Part shown: one piece after another, positions 7,600 through 16,703 of the stretch
How the letters are laid out: every line of letters starts with the position of its first letter
How positions within the stretch are numbered: position 1 is the stretch's first letter
Assembly (NCBI RefSeq): GCF_000378245.1
Contig: NZ_KB899491.1
Span: 248,001-312,000 of the forward strand
Direction: 5' to 3'
DNA length: 64,000 nt
Origin: Aromatoleum toluclasticum ATCC 700605
GTDB lineage: Bacteria; Pseudomonadota; Gammaproteobacteria; Burkholderiales; Rhodocyclaceae
Program-made: the position numbers and the translations under genes
Notes under the pieces: generated by a model
Database searches by the model: none
Told to the model about the DNA's origin: nothing
Seen by the model: only the letters and a program-made list of their open reading frames with translations

Positions 7600-9783
7600 G
7601 TGGCAGAAGTGTTAGACCTCAATGGCGTGTTCGCGCGCCCGGAAAGCACTGCGAAAGAGATGCATGCTGATGCCGATGCGCTCCTCGATTGTCTCCTGCT
7701 GATCGCCAGGGCGCACGGTGCGGCGACGACGCCGGATGCCGCGCTGGCCGGCCTGCCGCTGGAAGACGGACGGCTCAATCCTGCGCTGTTCGCGCGCGCG
7801 GCGCGGCGTGCCGGGCTGAGCAGCAAGCATGTGCGCTGTGCGCCGGAAAAGCTGAATCCCTCCCTGCTGCCCGCCGTGCTCCTGCTGAAGGGTGAAAAGG
7901 CCTGCGTGCTGCTCGGGTGGAGCGATGACGGCGAGCGCGCGCGGGTGGTGTTCCCGGAGCTGGGCGAGGCCTCGGTCGAGCTGACGCGTGCCGAACTCGC
8001 GGCGCGGCACGACGGTTACGCGATCTATGTCCGTCCGATGTTCCGCTTCGATGCACGCACGCCCGAAGTGCGCCCGGTCAGGCGCCAGCACTGGTTCTGG
8101 GGCGTGATCGCGGAAAACGGACCCCTGTATCGCGACGTCCTGCTCGCGGCCTTCATGATCAACCTGTTCGCGATCGCGATGCCGCTGTTCGTGATGAATG
8201 TGTACGACCGGGTGGTGCCCAATCACGCGATGGAAACGCTGTGGGTGCTCGGCGTCGGCGTGTTGATCGTGCTCGCCGGCGATCTCATCCTGCGCACGAT
8301 GCGCGGCTACTTCGTCGATCTCGCGAGCAGCCGTGCCGACGTGAAGCTGTCGGCAGCGATCATGGAGCGCGTGCTCGGGCTGCGCATGGAGCAGCGTCCC
8401 GAGTCGGCCGGCTCTTTCGCTGCGAACCTGCGCGCCTTCGAGTCGGTGCGCGACTTCATCAGCTCGGCCACCGTGGTGGCTTTCATCGACGTGCCCTTCG
8501 CGCTGGTCTTCCTGGTCGTCATCGGCTGGATCGGCTGGCCGCTAGTCTTGCCCTTCCTCGTCGGCGTCGCCGTGTTGCTCGTGTATGCAATGACGGTGCA
8601 GGGACGCATGCACGAACTCGCCGAAACGACCTACCGCGCGGGTGCGCAACGCAACGCGACGCTCGTCGAGGGGCTTGTCGCGATGGAGACGGTGAAGGCG
8701 GTGTGTGCCGAGGGGCCGATCCAGCGCAAGTGGGAGAAGAGTGCGGCCCTGCTGGCGCGGGTCGGCACCCAGCTGCGCCTGCTGTCGTCGACCGCGATGA
8801 ATGGCGCCGCGTGGGTGCAGCAGGCGGTCAGCGTTGCGATCATCGTGCTCGGCGTCTACCTCATCCGTGACAGCGAACTCAGCATGGGCGGCCTGATCGC
8901 ATGCTACATGCTGTCGTCGCGCGCGATGGCGCCGATCGGGCAGGTCGCGGGCCTGCTCGTGCAGTACCACAATGCGGCGACCGCGCTGACCTCCCTCGAC
9001 AAGCTGATGAACCAGGAGGTGGAGCGTCCGGACGACACCAGCTTCATCAGCCGCCAGAGCTTCCGCGGCGAGATCGAGTTCCGCAACGTCGGCTTCCAGT
9101 ACCCCGGGCAGGAAACCGCCGCGCTGTCCGACATCTCGCTGCGCATTCGCGCGGGCGAGCATGTGGGCATCATCGGCCGGGTCGGTTCGGGCAAGACCAC
9201 ACTGGAAAAACTCATCCTGAGCCTGTACCGCCCGACTTCGGGAGCGATCCTGATCGACGGTATCGACCAGCGCCAGCTCGATCCGGCCGAGCTGCGCCGC
9301 CACATTGGCTACGTGCCGCAGGACGTGACCCTGTTCTACGGCACCCTGCGCGAGAACATCACGCTGGCCAGCCCGCTCGCGGACGATGCCGAAGTCCTGC
9401 GCGCAGCGGAGACGGCGGGCGTGACGGAGTTCGCCAACACGCATCCGCAGGGGTTCGACATGCAGGTCGGCGAGCGCGGCGCGTCGCTGTCGGGCGGGCA
9501 ACGGCAGTGCGTCGCGATCGCGCGTGCGCTGATCCATCATCCGCCCATGCTGCTCCTCGACGAGCCCACTGCATCGATGGACTTCACCAGCGAGGAGGAA
9601 CTGAAGCGCCGCCTGCGCGGTTATGCACAGGGCCGGACGATGCTCATCGTCACGCACCGGACTTCGTTGCTGGAACTGGTCGACCGCATCATCGTCATCG
9701 ACGGCGGGCGGATCGTCGCCGACGGTCCCAAGGATCAGGTCGTCGATGCCTTGCGCCAGGGTCGGGTCGGGAGGGCCAAGTGA
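7600..9783 (+). CDS. Type I secretion ABC transporter with C39-like domain (LapB-like)
   Basis: Inner-membrane exporter of a type I system, 727 residues. The N-terminal 120 residues resemble a C39 peptidase-like domain without a usable catalytic Cys-His pair, as in exporters of RTX and LapA adhesins. Six membrane helices follow (about 170-450), starting near YRDVLLAAFMINLFAIAMPL. The nucleotide-binding domain has Walker A GRVGSGKTT (about 526), signature LSGGQRQ (about 630), Walker B MLLLDEPTAS and the switch His in VTHRTS. A GTG at 7600 is taken as start because the domain needs this N-terminus; the ATG of MHADADALL, about 20 codons on, is possible. The stop overlaps the next gene (TGATG). 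Confidence 0.9.
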   Translation: MAEVLDLNGVFARPESTAKEMHADADALLDCLLLIARAHGAATTPDAALAGLPLEDGRLNPALFARAARRAGLSSKHVRCAPEKLNPSLLPAVLLLKGEKACVLLGWSDDGERARVVFPELGEASVELTRAELAARHDGYAIYVRPMFRFDARTPEVRPVRRQHWFWGVIAENGPLYRDVLLAAFMINLFAIAMPLFVMNVYDRVVPNHAMETLWVLGVGVLIVLAGDLILRTMRGYFVDLASSRADVKLSAAIMERVLGLRMEQRPESAGSFAANLRAFESVRDFISSATVVAFIDVPFALVFLVVIGWIGWPLVLPFLVGVAVLLVYAMTVQGRMHELAETTYRAGAQRNATLVEGLVAMETVKAVCAEGPIQRKWEKSAALLARVGTQLRLLSSTAMNGAAWVQQAVSVAIIVLGVYLIRDSELSMGGLIACYMLSSRAMAPIGQVAGLLVQYHNAATALTSLDKLMNQEVERPDDTSFISRQSFRGEIEFRNVGFQYPGQETAALSDISLRIRAGEHVGIIGRVGSGKTTLEKLILSLYRPTSGAILIDGIDQRQLDPAELRRHIGYVPQDVTLFYGTLRENITLASPLADDAEVLRAAETAGVTEFANTHPQGFDMQVGERGASLSGGQRQCVAIARALIHHPPMLLLDEPTASMDFTSEEELKRRLRGYAQGRTMLIVTHRTSLLELVDRIIVIDGGRIVADGPKDQVVDALRQGRVGRAK

Positions 9784-11201
9784 TGAGCGAGATCGGCCAG
9801 GAGTCGTTCCAGCGTATCGGCGATGTATCGGAGCGGGTCGGCAGGCCGCTCAGGCCGTGGCTCGACCGGATCTTCGCGCGCTTCATTCCCGACGCGTCCG
9901 CAAACGGGCGCCTCGACTGGGCCGCGGATGCCGACTGGGCGCTGATCCAGGAGGAGCCGCTGCGCGCGCGCATGCTGCTGCGCGTCGTTGCCCTCGGCCT
10001 TGTCCTGCTGCTGTTGTGGTCGGCCTTCGCGTCGGTCGACGAGGTCACGCGCGGCGATGCGAAAGTGATCCCGTCCTCGCAGGTGCAGATCATCCAGAGC
10101 GTGGATGGCGGGGTCGTCGAGGAAATGCCGGTGCGCGAAGGCCAGATCGTCGAGGCCGGGGCTCTCCTCCTGCGCATCGACCCGACGCGCTTCGTGGCGT
10201 CGCTGGCGGAAAACCGTTCGCAGTACTTCGCCCTGCGCGCCAAGGCTGCGCGGCTGGAGGCGCTCACCGCGGGCACGGCGCTGGACATGCCGCGCGACGT
10301 GCTGCGCGAGACGCCCGAGATCGCGGCGCATGAGCGGCGTTTGTATGATTCGACCGTCGCCGAGCTCGATGCCCAGCTGTCGATCGCGCGTCAGCAGCTC
10401 GCGCAGCGCCAGCAGGAGCTCAACGAGGTTCGCGCACGCTACGAGCAGAGCAGTAGCGGCCTCGATCTGGTGCAGCAGGAGTTGAACGTCACCCGGCCGC
10501 TGGTGAAGTCCGGGGCCGTGTCCGAGGTCGAGATCCTGCGCCTGCAGCGCGACGTCGCACGCCTGCGGGGCGAGCGCGATCAGGCCTCGGCACAGATCTC
10601 GCGCATCCATTCGGCGATCTCCGAGGCTACGCGCAAGGTCCAGGAGGTGGAGTTGAACGTGCGCAACCTGCAGCGCAACGAACTCTCCGACACGATGGCC
10701 AAGCTTGGCGCCCTGACAGAAGGCGGGCGCGCGCTCGCCGACCGCGTCAAGCACGCCGAAGTGCGCTCCCCGGTGCGCGGAACGGTCAAGCGCCTGCTCG
10801 TGAATACGGTCGGGGGCGTCGTGCAGCCGGGCAAGGAAGTGGTCGAGATCGTGCCGCTCGACGATGCGCTGATCCTCGAAGCACAGGTCAAGCCCAAGGA
10901 CATCGCTTTCCTGCGCCCCGGTCAGAGCGCCCTCGTCAAGTTCACGGCCTACGATTTCGCGATCTACGGCGGCCTCGATGCGGTCGTCGAGCATATCGGT
11001 GCGGATACCGTCACCGACGAGAAGGGCAATGCCTTCTACACTGTGCGCGTGAGGACCCTGAAATCGAGCCTGGGCGAAAGCCTGCCGATCATCCCCGGGA
11101 TGGTGGCCGAAATCGACATCCTTACCGGCAAGAAGACCATTCTTTCCTACCTGCTGAAGCCCGTTCTGCGGGCCAAGGCCAACGCACTGTCCGAACGATG
11201 A
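9783..11201 (+). CDS. Type I secretion membrane fusion protein, HlyD family (LapC-like)
   Basis: Periplasmic adaptor linking the ABC exporter to the outer-membrane channel, 472 residues. A cytoplasmic N-terminus (1-70) is followed by one membrane helix (LLRVVALGLVLLLLWSAFAS, about 68-87). Next come a lipoyl half-motif (SVDGGVVEEMPVREGQIVEAG), a long coiled-coil hairpin (about 145-310, rich in Gln, Glu and Arg), the second lipoyl half (VRSPVRGTVKRLL) and a beta-barrel C-terminus. Start and stop overlap both neighbours by a few bases, so the operon is tightly coupled. Confidence 0.92.
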   Translation: MSEIGQESFQRIGDVSERVGRPLRPWLDRIFARFIPDASANGRLDWAADADWALIQEEPLRARMLLRVVALGLVLLLLWSAFASVDEVTRGDAKVIPSSQVQIIQSVDGGVVEEMPVREGQIVEAGALLLRIDPTRFVASLAENRSQYFALRAKAARLEALTAGTALDMPRDVLRETPEIAAHERRLYDSTVAELDAQLSIARQQLAQRQQELNEVRARYEQSSSGLDLVQQELNVTRPLVKSGAVSEVEILRLQRDVARLRGERDQASAQISRIHSAISEATRKVQEVELNVRNLQRNELSDTMAKLGALTEGGRALADRVKHAEVRSPVRGTVKRLLVNTVGGVVQPGKEVVEIVPLDDALILEAQVKPKDIAFLRPGQSALVKFTAYDFAIYGGLDAVVEHIGADTVTDEKGNAFYTVRVRTLKSSLGESLPIIPGMVAEIDILTGKKTILSYLLKPVLRAKANALSER

Positions 11202-11821
11202 GCCAGAACATCTTTCTCTGCTCCGAAACGGTCCGCCCGTCGACGCGTTGGCTGGACGCGTTTCCCGAGGGGGGCTGTCATGAGCAGCGGACCCTCGCCG
11301 ACGCGGCCCGGCCGGGCGACGTGATATGGGTCGAAGCCGGCCACGGCGACTGGCTGGAAAATCTCGCCACTCTCGTGCAGACGTTCTCCGCCTGTCACCT
11401 CGTTGTGGTCAGCATGACGCCCGACAGTGCCGAGGCGGTCGCCGCGCTCGATCGCGGTGCCCGGGCTTACTGTCACGCGCTGGCCGTGCCATCCGTATTC
11501 AGGGACGTCGAACTGGTCGTGCGCCACGGCGGGCTGTGGGTCGGGCCCGAACTGATGGCCCGTGTCGTCGGCGCCGCCGGCCGCGCCCTCGCACCGCACG
11601 CGGAGGCGTCGCAGCCCCTGCTGTCGGGCCGCGAGGCCGAAGTGGCCCATGAGGTCGTCAACGGACTGAGCAACAAGGAAATCGCAGCCAAACTCGGCAT
11701 CACCGAGCGCACCGTGAAGGCCCACATGGGCGCGATCTTCGAGAAGCTCGGGGTGCGCGACCGGCTGCAGCTGGTGCTGCGCCTGTCCGAACATCGCGAC
11801 GTGTCGCTGCCGGTGCATTGA
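11198..11821 (+). CDS. LuxR/NarL-type regulator with degenerate receiver
   Basis: A 207-residue DNA-binding protein. The C-terminal LuxR helix-turn-helix is complete (LSGREAEVAHEVVNGLSNKE, then TERTVKAHMGAIFEKLGVRD, about 142-190). The N-terminal half has receiver-like spacing, but the strand that should carry the phospho-acceptor Asp reads VIWVEAGHGDW and the early acidic pair is missing. Phosphorylation is therefore unlikely. The start overlaps the adaptor gene by four bases, placing this regulator inside the secretion operon. Its targets, perhaps the adhesin or this operon, are inference. Confidence 0.82.
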   Translation: MSQNIFLCSETVRPSTRWLDAFPEGGCHEQRTLADAARPGDVIWVEAGHGDWLENLATLVQTFSACHLVVVSMTPDSAEAVAALDRGARAYCHALAVPSVFRDVELVVRHGGLWVGPELMARVVGAAGRALAPHAEASQPLLSGREAEVAHEVVNGLSNKEIAAKLGITERTVKAHMGAIFEKLGVRDRLQLVLRLSEHRDVSLPVH

Positions 11822-12147
11822 TGATGTACATAAGACGGGACGAGCAGGGAAAGATCATCGCCGTGAGCCGCGAACCGGCTGACGGCGACGGGTGGAGCGC
11901 CGCCGGCGAGGATGACGCCGACCTGCTCGGATTCGGGCGCGACATCATCGAAGGCGCAAACCCGATGGGGGCCTCCGACCTCGGCCTCGTGCGCGTGCTC
12001 GAGGACCTGATCGAGCTCCTCGTCGAGCGCTCGCTGATCCGCTTCACCGACCTGCCGGTGCCTGCCCAGCACAAGCTCATGGAGCGTCGCGGCGCGCGTG
12101 AGGCCCTGCAGCACCTGAGCCTGCTCGATGACGACGGCGTGATCTGA
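11821..12147 (+). CDS. Conserved small protein of unknown function
   Basis: A 108-residue soluble, acidic protein. It opens with a short beta-like segment (MMYIRRDEQGKIIAVSREPA) and has a helical core (LVRVLEDLIELLVERSLIRF, residues 59-78) followed by LPVPAQHKLMERRGARE. Similar short proteins are, to my knowledge, sometimes labelled 'tryptophan synthase subunit beta-like', but nothing here looks like TrpB. The start overlaps the LuxR-type gene's stop as TGATG; a second ATG follows directly. Co-location with Lap-type secretion genes and coupled translation suggest a role in that system, which is inference. Confidence 0.75.
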   Translation: MMYIRRDEQGKIIAVSREPADGDGWSAAGEDDADLLGFGRDIIEGANPMGASDLGLVRVLEDLIELLVERSLIRFTDLPVPAQHKLMERRGAREALQHLSLLDDDGVI

Positions 12148-12179
12148 GCCGCCGTCCGCGCGTCGCCCTCGATGGGGCG

Positions 12180-14096
12180 CTAGGCCGCTGAACCCTCGCG
12201 CACGGCTGGTCCCGTCATGCCGTCGATGCCGAGCGAGGGCAATGCGTCCTGTTCCGCCGCCGATCCCACCCCTTCGGCGATCGTCATCAGCCCCAGCGAA
12301 TGCGCGATCATGCATAGTCCGCGCAGGAAGGCCTGGTTGCCCGCGTTGCTGTCGATGCCCCGGACGATTGCCGAGTCGATCTTCACGTAGTCGAGCCCCA
12401 GTTCGTGCAGGTCGCCCAGTTCGCCGAAATGCGCGCCCACGTGCTCGATGCCGACACGGCAGCCCAGCGGCTGCAAGGCGACGCATAGCGTGCGGAACTC
12501 GGCGAGGTGGCGCAGCGCACCGTACTCCGGCACCTCGATCCATAGCCGCTTTGCCGTTGCCGGATCTGTCTGCAGCAAGGTGAACAGTTCGCCGCGGAAG
12601 TTCGCGTCGCGCAGGGATTCGGCCGACACGTTGATGCCGCGTTCCCTGCCGTCGTGCGCGATGGCGCGCAAGGCCGTATGCACGACCGCGATGTCGAAGC
12701 GCGGCATCAGGCCCAGGCGAGCGGCGTGCGGCATGAAATACCCCGCGGGTTGCCAGTCGCCGTCGAGCAGGATGCGGACCGGCGCTTCGTCGTGCAGCAG
12801 GCGTCCGTCATTGGTGACGACCGGATAGGCGCCCAGGCGCACGCCGTCGTGCTCGATCGCCGACAACAGGGCGGCGCGCCACGACTGGAGGTCGGGGTAG
12901 GGCGCGGGGGTGCCGCTGCTTTCGACGCGCAGGCTGCGGTCGCCCGTCTGCTCGGCCGTCGCGAGGGCCCCGTCCGCACGGACGAGAACCTGCGAGCGCG
13001 TTTCGCCGGTGGTGTAACTCGTCGCCGCGACTGGCAGGGCCACCAGAACGTCCTTCAGGTGCGTGTCGAGCGTCTCGTGGAGCTTCCGTGCCAGTTCGTT
13101 CGCAAGTTCGCCCGCATCCTCGCGGCCGGGCGCCAGCAGGGCGAAGTCGCTGCCGTTCATGCGGCCGGCGTCCCAGTTTCCGCTGCCGGTGGTGAACTCG
13201 GCAAACCGCTCCCCGAGGTCGCGCAGCAGGCGGTCGGTCGCCTCGCGGCCGATGCGCTGGTTCAGTCCCGCGAGATCGCCCACGCGCGCCAGCACCAGGG
13301 TGCCGGCCGCATGCGCATCGTCGCGCGAAAGTGCCGAATCGAGCTGGTTCAGGAACTGGCTGCGATTGAGCAGCCCGGTCATCTCGTCGTGCTGCGTCTG
13401 TCGCCGCAGCTGTTCGAGGCGCCGCGACTCCTCCGCGAGTATCGTGCGGACGCGTTCCGACAGGGTGTTCATCGCGCGCACGACGCTGCGGAACTCCCGC
13501 GTGCTGGGTTCGGGTGTCGTCACGAAGCGGCGTCCCCCTATCGCCTCGGCCTGCTCGACGACGCGACCGAGGGGGCGCGTGATGTGCTTGATGATCTGCG
13601 TGCCGATGAGGCCGGTCAGGATCCCGCCCAGCGCAAACCATCCCAGCAGCTGCAGCGTCCCCTGCCACAGCGCCGCATAGGCGTAGCGCTTGTGGCTTTC
13701 CAGCGTGAGCGTGCCGAACTGGTGCCAGCCGTCCTGTACCTGTGCGACGCCCGCATGCGGCTCGATCGGGATCAGGCGGATGAACCATTCCGGAGCGCCG
13801 TCGAGCGCACCGGAATACTCGCGCTCCGCGAGAATTTCTCCGGTCGGGCCGGTCAGCCGGATCAGGCGGTAATGTCCCGCATCGAACTGGGCCGAGATCT
13901 GCAGCTCCACCGTGACCGGATCCTTCGGCATCTGCGACAGCGACAGCGCGAGTGAGGTCGCGTTGTCGAGGTTCTTCACCTGCAGTTGCTGCTCGAGGTA
14001 ATGCCGGGCGGACAGCGTGCTCACGATCAGGCTGCCGCCCAAGGCGATGAGCGTCACGATCGCGATGGCGATCCAAAGCTGCTTGATCAGGGACAT
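12180..14096 (-). CDS. lapD: LapD-like c-di-GMP receptor with degenerate GGDEF-EAL
   Basis: Inner-membrane receptor that holds the protease LapG when c-di-GMP is high. The 638-residue product has an N-terminal helix (LWIAIAIVTLIALGGSLIVS), a periplasmic domain of about 120 residues, a second helix near 155-175, a HAMP region, then GGDEF and EAL domains. Both are degenerate: the GGDEF loop reads MNGSD (about residues 312-316) and the EAL motif is replaced by EAP (HDEAPVRI). Neither synthesis nor hydrolysis is expected, as in LapD. The lapG gene lies 37 bases upstream on the same strand, which supports the call. Confidence 0.9.
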   Translation of the reverse strand: MSLIKQLWIAIAIVTLIALGGSLIVSTLSARHYLEQQLQVKNLDNATSLALSLSQMPKDPVTVELQISAQFDAGHYRLIRLTGPTGEILAEREYSGALDGAPEWFIRLIPIEPHAGVAQVQDGWHQFGTLTLESHKRYAYAALWQGTLQLLGWFALGGILTGLIGTQIIKHITRPLGRVVEQAEAIGGRRFVTTPEPSTREFRSVVRAMNTLSERVRTILAEESRRLEQLRRQTQHDEMTGLLNRSQFLNQLDSALSRDDAHAAGTLVLARVGDLAGLNQRIGREATDRLLRDLGERFAEFTTGSGNWDAGRMNGSDFALLAPGREDAGELANELARKLHETLDTHLKDVLVALPVAATSYTTGETRSQVLVRADGALATAEQTGDRSLRVESSGTPAPYPDLQSWRAALLSAIEHDGVRLGAYPVVTNDGRLLHDEAPVRILLDGDWQPAGYFMPHAARLGLMPRFDIAVVHTALRAIAHDGRERGINVSAESLRDANFRGELFTLLQTDPATAKRLWIEVPEYGALRHLAEFRTLCVALQPLGCRVGIEHVGAHFGELGDLHELGLDYVKIDSAIVRGIDSNAGNQAFLRGLCMIAHSLGLMTIAEGVGSAAEQDALPSLGIDGMTGPAVREGSAA

Positions 14097-14133
14097 GACA
14101 ATGGGTCTCCGGAAAATCTGGCTGTGGCGCCGA

Positions 14134-14880
14134 TCATGGCAAGCCGTCCTCGCGCATGCGTTCGAGCACGTTGCGCCAGCGCGACAGGCGCGTCGTCGGG
14201 TCGGCCGACGAACTGCTGGCGCCGCCCACCCACAGGCCCTCGGCATTGAAGCTGAAGATAGGGAACAGGTCGGGCCGGCGCGAGGCGATGCGGATGTCAC
14301 CGATGAGGTTGTCGAGCACCAGCGGATCCTCCGCGGGCGAGGGGTAATAACCGAGCACCATGTGAGCCTGGGATATGCCGCTGCCGGGCGCACCCATGGT
14401 GGCCCGCACATAGATCAGGCGCAGCTTGTCGGCAGGGATGCCCAGCAGGCGCAGGCTCATGTACTTGGCAATCGAGAAGTCCTCGCAGTCGCCGGCCCTG
14501 CGTCCGAGCGTCTCCAGGGGCGTGGCCCAGTAATCCTTCTGCTGCCAGATCACGATGTCGTCTTCGAACGCGGTGCGGCGATTGAAGAAGGTGTTCACGC
14601 GCTGCAGCTTTTCCTGCTCGTCGAGCGTGGCCGCGTCGCCGAGCATCTGACGCCAGGCGCTGACGGATTCGCCCGCTTCGGGGCCGAAGCGCTCCCTCGC
14701 CAGTCGCTGCATGCGGTCCAGGTCCGGCGCCGCGGAAGACAGGCCGAACACCACCACTGCCAGCATCGCCAGGCTGCGCACGAGCGTGGCGATGACGTCC
14801 GGCAGGGGGCGTCTTGAGCGCTGGCGGGTGGCTGCTGTCATCGCGTCCGGAGGCAATGTTTGGTTTGCATTATGGTTCAT
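14134..14880 (-). CDS. lapG: LapG-like periplasmic cysteine protease
   Basis: Transglutaminase-like cysteine protease that cuts the N-terminal retention domain of LapA-type adhesins and releases biofilm cells. The 248-residue product has a hydrophobic export segment near residues 30-50 (LVRSLAMLAVVVFGLSSAA). The catalytic triad is visible: Cys in RRAGDCEDFSIAK (about 130), His in SQAHMVLGYY (about 174) and Asp in VLDNLIGD (about 190). It is co-directional with and upstream of lapD. Its substrate would be an adhesin encoded elsewhere. Confidence 0.92.
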   Translation of the reverse strand: MNHNANQTLPPDAMTAATRQRSRRPLPDVIATLVRSLAMLAVVVFGLSSAAPDLDRMQRLARERFGPEAGESVSAWRQMLGDAATLDEQEKLQRVNTFFNRRTAFEDDIVIWQQKDYWATPLETLGRRAGDCEDFSIAKYMSLRLLGIPADKLRLIYVRATMGAPGSGISQAHMVLGYYPSPAEDPLVLDNLIGDIRIASRRPDLFPIFSFNAEGLWVGGASSSSADPTTRLSRWRNVLERMREDGLP

Positions 14881-15076
14881 GGACAGCGCCGCCAGCTCCG
14901 TCGTGCGGCGTTTTCTCCGAATTTCTCGCCATGAGTGTTGCGTATTTGGCGTTCTCCTGACGATGGGGGCATTAGTATTCTGTTACGAAGCCTGATCGCA
15001 TAGCCGGGGCGTGCTCGGCGAGGCGATCTTCAGATATCCCCAATGAATAATGGCAAGCATGGCTGGAGGAAGAAAA

Positions 15077-16549
15077 ATGAAAACCTGTCGATCCGTGATC
15101 GCGATGGCCGTTCTCGCCGCACTGCCATTCGTTGCTGTCGGCGCCGCCCCGGATGCCTTGCGCGACGCCGCGCGCAAGGCGGTGGTGACCAACCCCGAAG
15201 TCCAGGCGCAATGGGACACGTTCCGTGCAGCGCGCGAAGACCAGGAGGTTGCACGTGCCGGCTATCGGCCCCAGGTCGATGCCGTCGCGAGCATCGGTCG
15301 CGAGCAACAGCACCACTCGGGTGAAGGCCTCGATGGCACTGATACCTTCACCCATCGCAACCTGACGCTGTCGCTCAACCAGATGGTCTACGACGGCTTC
15401 TTCACCCGCAGCGAAGTCGCGCGCTTCGGTTATGCCAAGCTGACGCGCTACTACGAACTGATCGAAGCGTCCGAAGGTGCTGCCCTGGAGGCGGTGCGCG
15501 CCTATGGTGACGTCATGCGCTATCGCGAACTCACCCGCCTCGCGCAGGCCAACTACGTGCAGCACAAGCAGATCTACGACCAGATCGCCGAACGCGCCGG
15601 TGCCGGGGTCGGCCGTCGCGTCGACCTCGAGCAGGCAACCGGGCGTCTGGCGCTCGCCGAGTCGAATCTGCTCACCGAAGTGTCGAACCTGCATGACGTG
15701 AGCGCGCGCTACCTGCGCATCGTCGGCGAGGTGCCGCTGGACGCCATGCCCGGCCTGCCCGTCGGCACCGCGATCGGCCAGATCCCGCCCACCGCGAAGG
15801 ACGCCCTGCGCACGGCCTTCAACACCAGCCCCGCCCTGAATGCGGTGGTCGAGAACGTGCGCGCCAGCCAGGCGCTCATCGATTCGCGTCGCGCCGCCTT
15901 CCACCCCCGCCTGGACCTGCGTGCGCGCCAGGCGCTCGACTACAAGCTCGACGGGTTCGACGGGCATTCGCGCGAAGCGGTGGTCGAGCTGGTGCTCAGC
16001 TACAACATCTTCCGCGGCGGCGCCGACGACGCCCGGCTGCGGCAGGCGGGCGACCTGAGCAATCAGGCCAAGGACCTGCGCGAGAAAGCCTGCCGCGACC
16101 TGCGTCAGACCTTGGCCATCGCCTACAACGACGTGCAACGTCTGCAGGAACAGATGCGTTACCTCGACCAGCATCAGCTGTCGATCGAAAAGGCCCGCGA
16201 AGCCTATCGCCGCCAGTTCGACATCGGACAACGCACGCTGCTCGACCTGCTGGATACCGAGAACGAGTACTTCCAGGCTCGGCGCGCATACGTCAATGCG
16301 GGCTACGACCAGGTGATCGCGCAGGCGCGCGCACTGTCGGGCATGGGTCAGCTGATGGGAGCGCTGGGCGTCGTCCGCGAGGATCTGCCGACGCCGGCAG
16401 ATCTCGGCCAGGACCGCAGCGGCATCGATCCCGAGACGATGTGCCCGCCCGACTCGCCGGTGCCGATGAGCATCGACAAGGCGGCGTTGCTGTCCGAAGC
16501 GATGAAGGCTGCGGGTTCGGTGCCCCCGGCCGGCACCAAGGGCAAGTAA
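15077..16549 (+). CDS. TolC-family outer-membrane channel (LapE-like)
   Basis: Outer-membrane exit duct of the type I system. The 490-residue product has a signal peptide (MKTCRSVIAMAVLAALPFVA) and two internal repeats of the TolC fold. One copy of the family pattern is DIGQRTLLDLLDTENEYFQA (about 380-400), and long helices carry YRPQVDA and FHPRLDL at repeat starts. The ATG at 15077 is preceded by GGAGGA at six bases. It is divergent from lapG across 196 bases that should hold both promoters. With the LapB- and LapC-like proteins it completes a three-part exporter. Confidence 0.9.
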   Translation: MKTCRSVIAMAVLAALPFVAVGAAPDALRDAARKAVVTNPEVQAQWDTFRAAREDQEVARAGYRPQVDAVASIGREQQHHSGEGLDGTDTFTHRNLTLSLNQMVYDGFFTRSEVARFGYAKLTRYYELIEASEGAALEAVRAYGDVMRYRELTRLAQANYVQHKQIYDQIAERAGAGVGRRVDLEQATGRLALAESNLLTEVSNLHDVSARYLRIVGEVPLDAMPGLPVGTAIGQIPPTAKDALRTAFNTSPALNAVVENVRASQALIDSRRAAFHPRLDLRARQALDYKLDGFDGHSREAVVELVLSYNIFRGGADDARLRQAGDLSNQAKDLREKACRDLRQTLAIAYNDVQRLQEQMRYLDQHQLSIEKAREAYRRQFDIGQRTLLDLLDTENEYFQARRAYVNAGYDQVIAQARALSGMGQLMGALGVVREDLPTPADLGQDRSGIDPETMCPPDSPVPMSIDKAALLSEAMKAAGSVPPAGTKGK

Positions 16550-16589
16550 GCAAGCAGGTAAGCACGCAAGCGAGGGCCGACAGCCGTTG

Positions 16590-16617
16590 CCGCCGGCCTC
16601 CTCACGGGGGCCGGCGG
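16590..16617 (+). terminator. Hairpin after the TolC-like gene
   Basis: A nine-base perfect stem (16590-16598 with 16609-16617) forms 40 bases after the stop and is followed by a weak T-rich tract. It probably ends the tolC-like transcript before queF. Confidence 0.5.
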
Positions 16618-16690
16618 TTCTGTATCCGTGACGAGCATCCGGCGCGTTGGAACGATCTGTCGCGCCGCCTGTCCATCGGGCGCGATCCCG

Positions 16691-16696
16691 TACAAT
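16691..16696 (+). promoter_or_regulatory. Putative -10 box giving a leaderless queF mRNA
   Basis: TACAAT lies seven bases before the queF ATG, so a start site at the usual distance would coincide with the start codon. No Shine-Dalgarno sequence lies in the intervening CCGCCGC. A good -35 box is not visible. Confidence 0.45.
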
Positions 16697-16703
16697 CCGC
16701 CGC

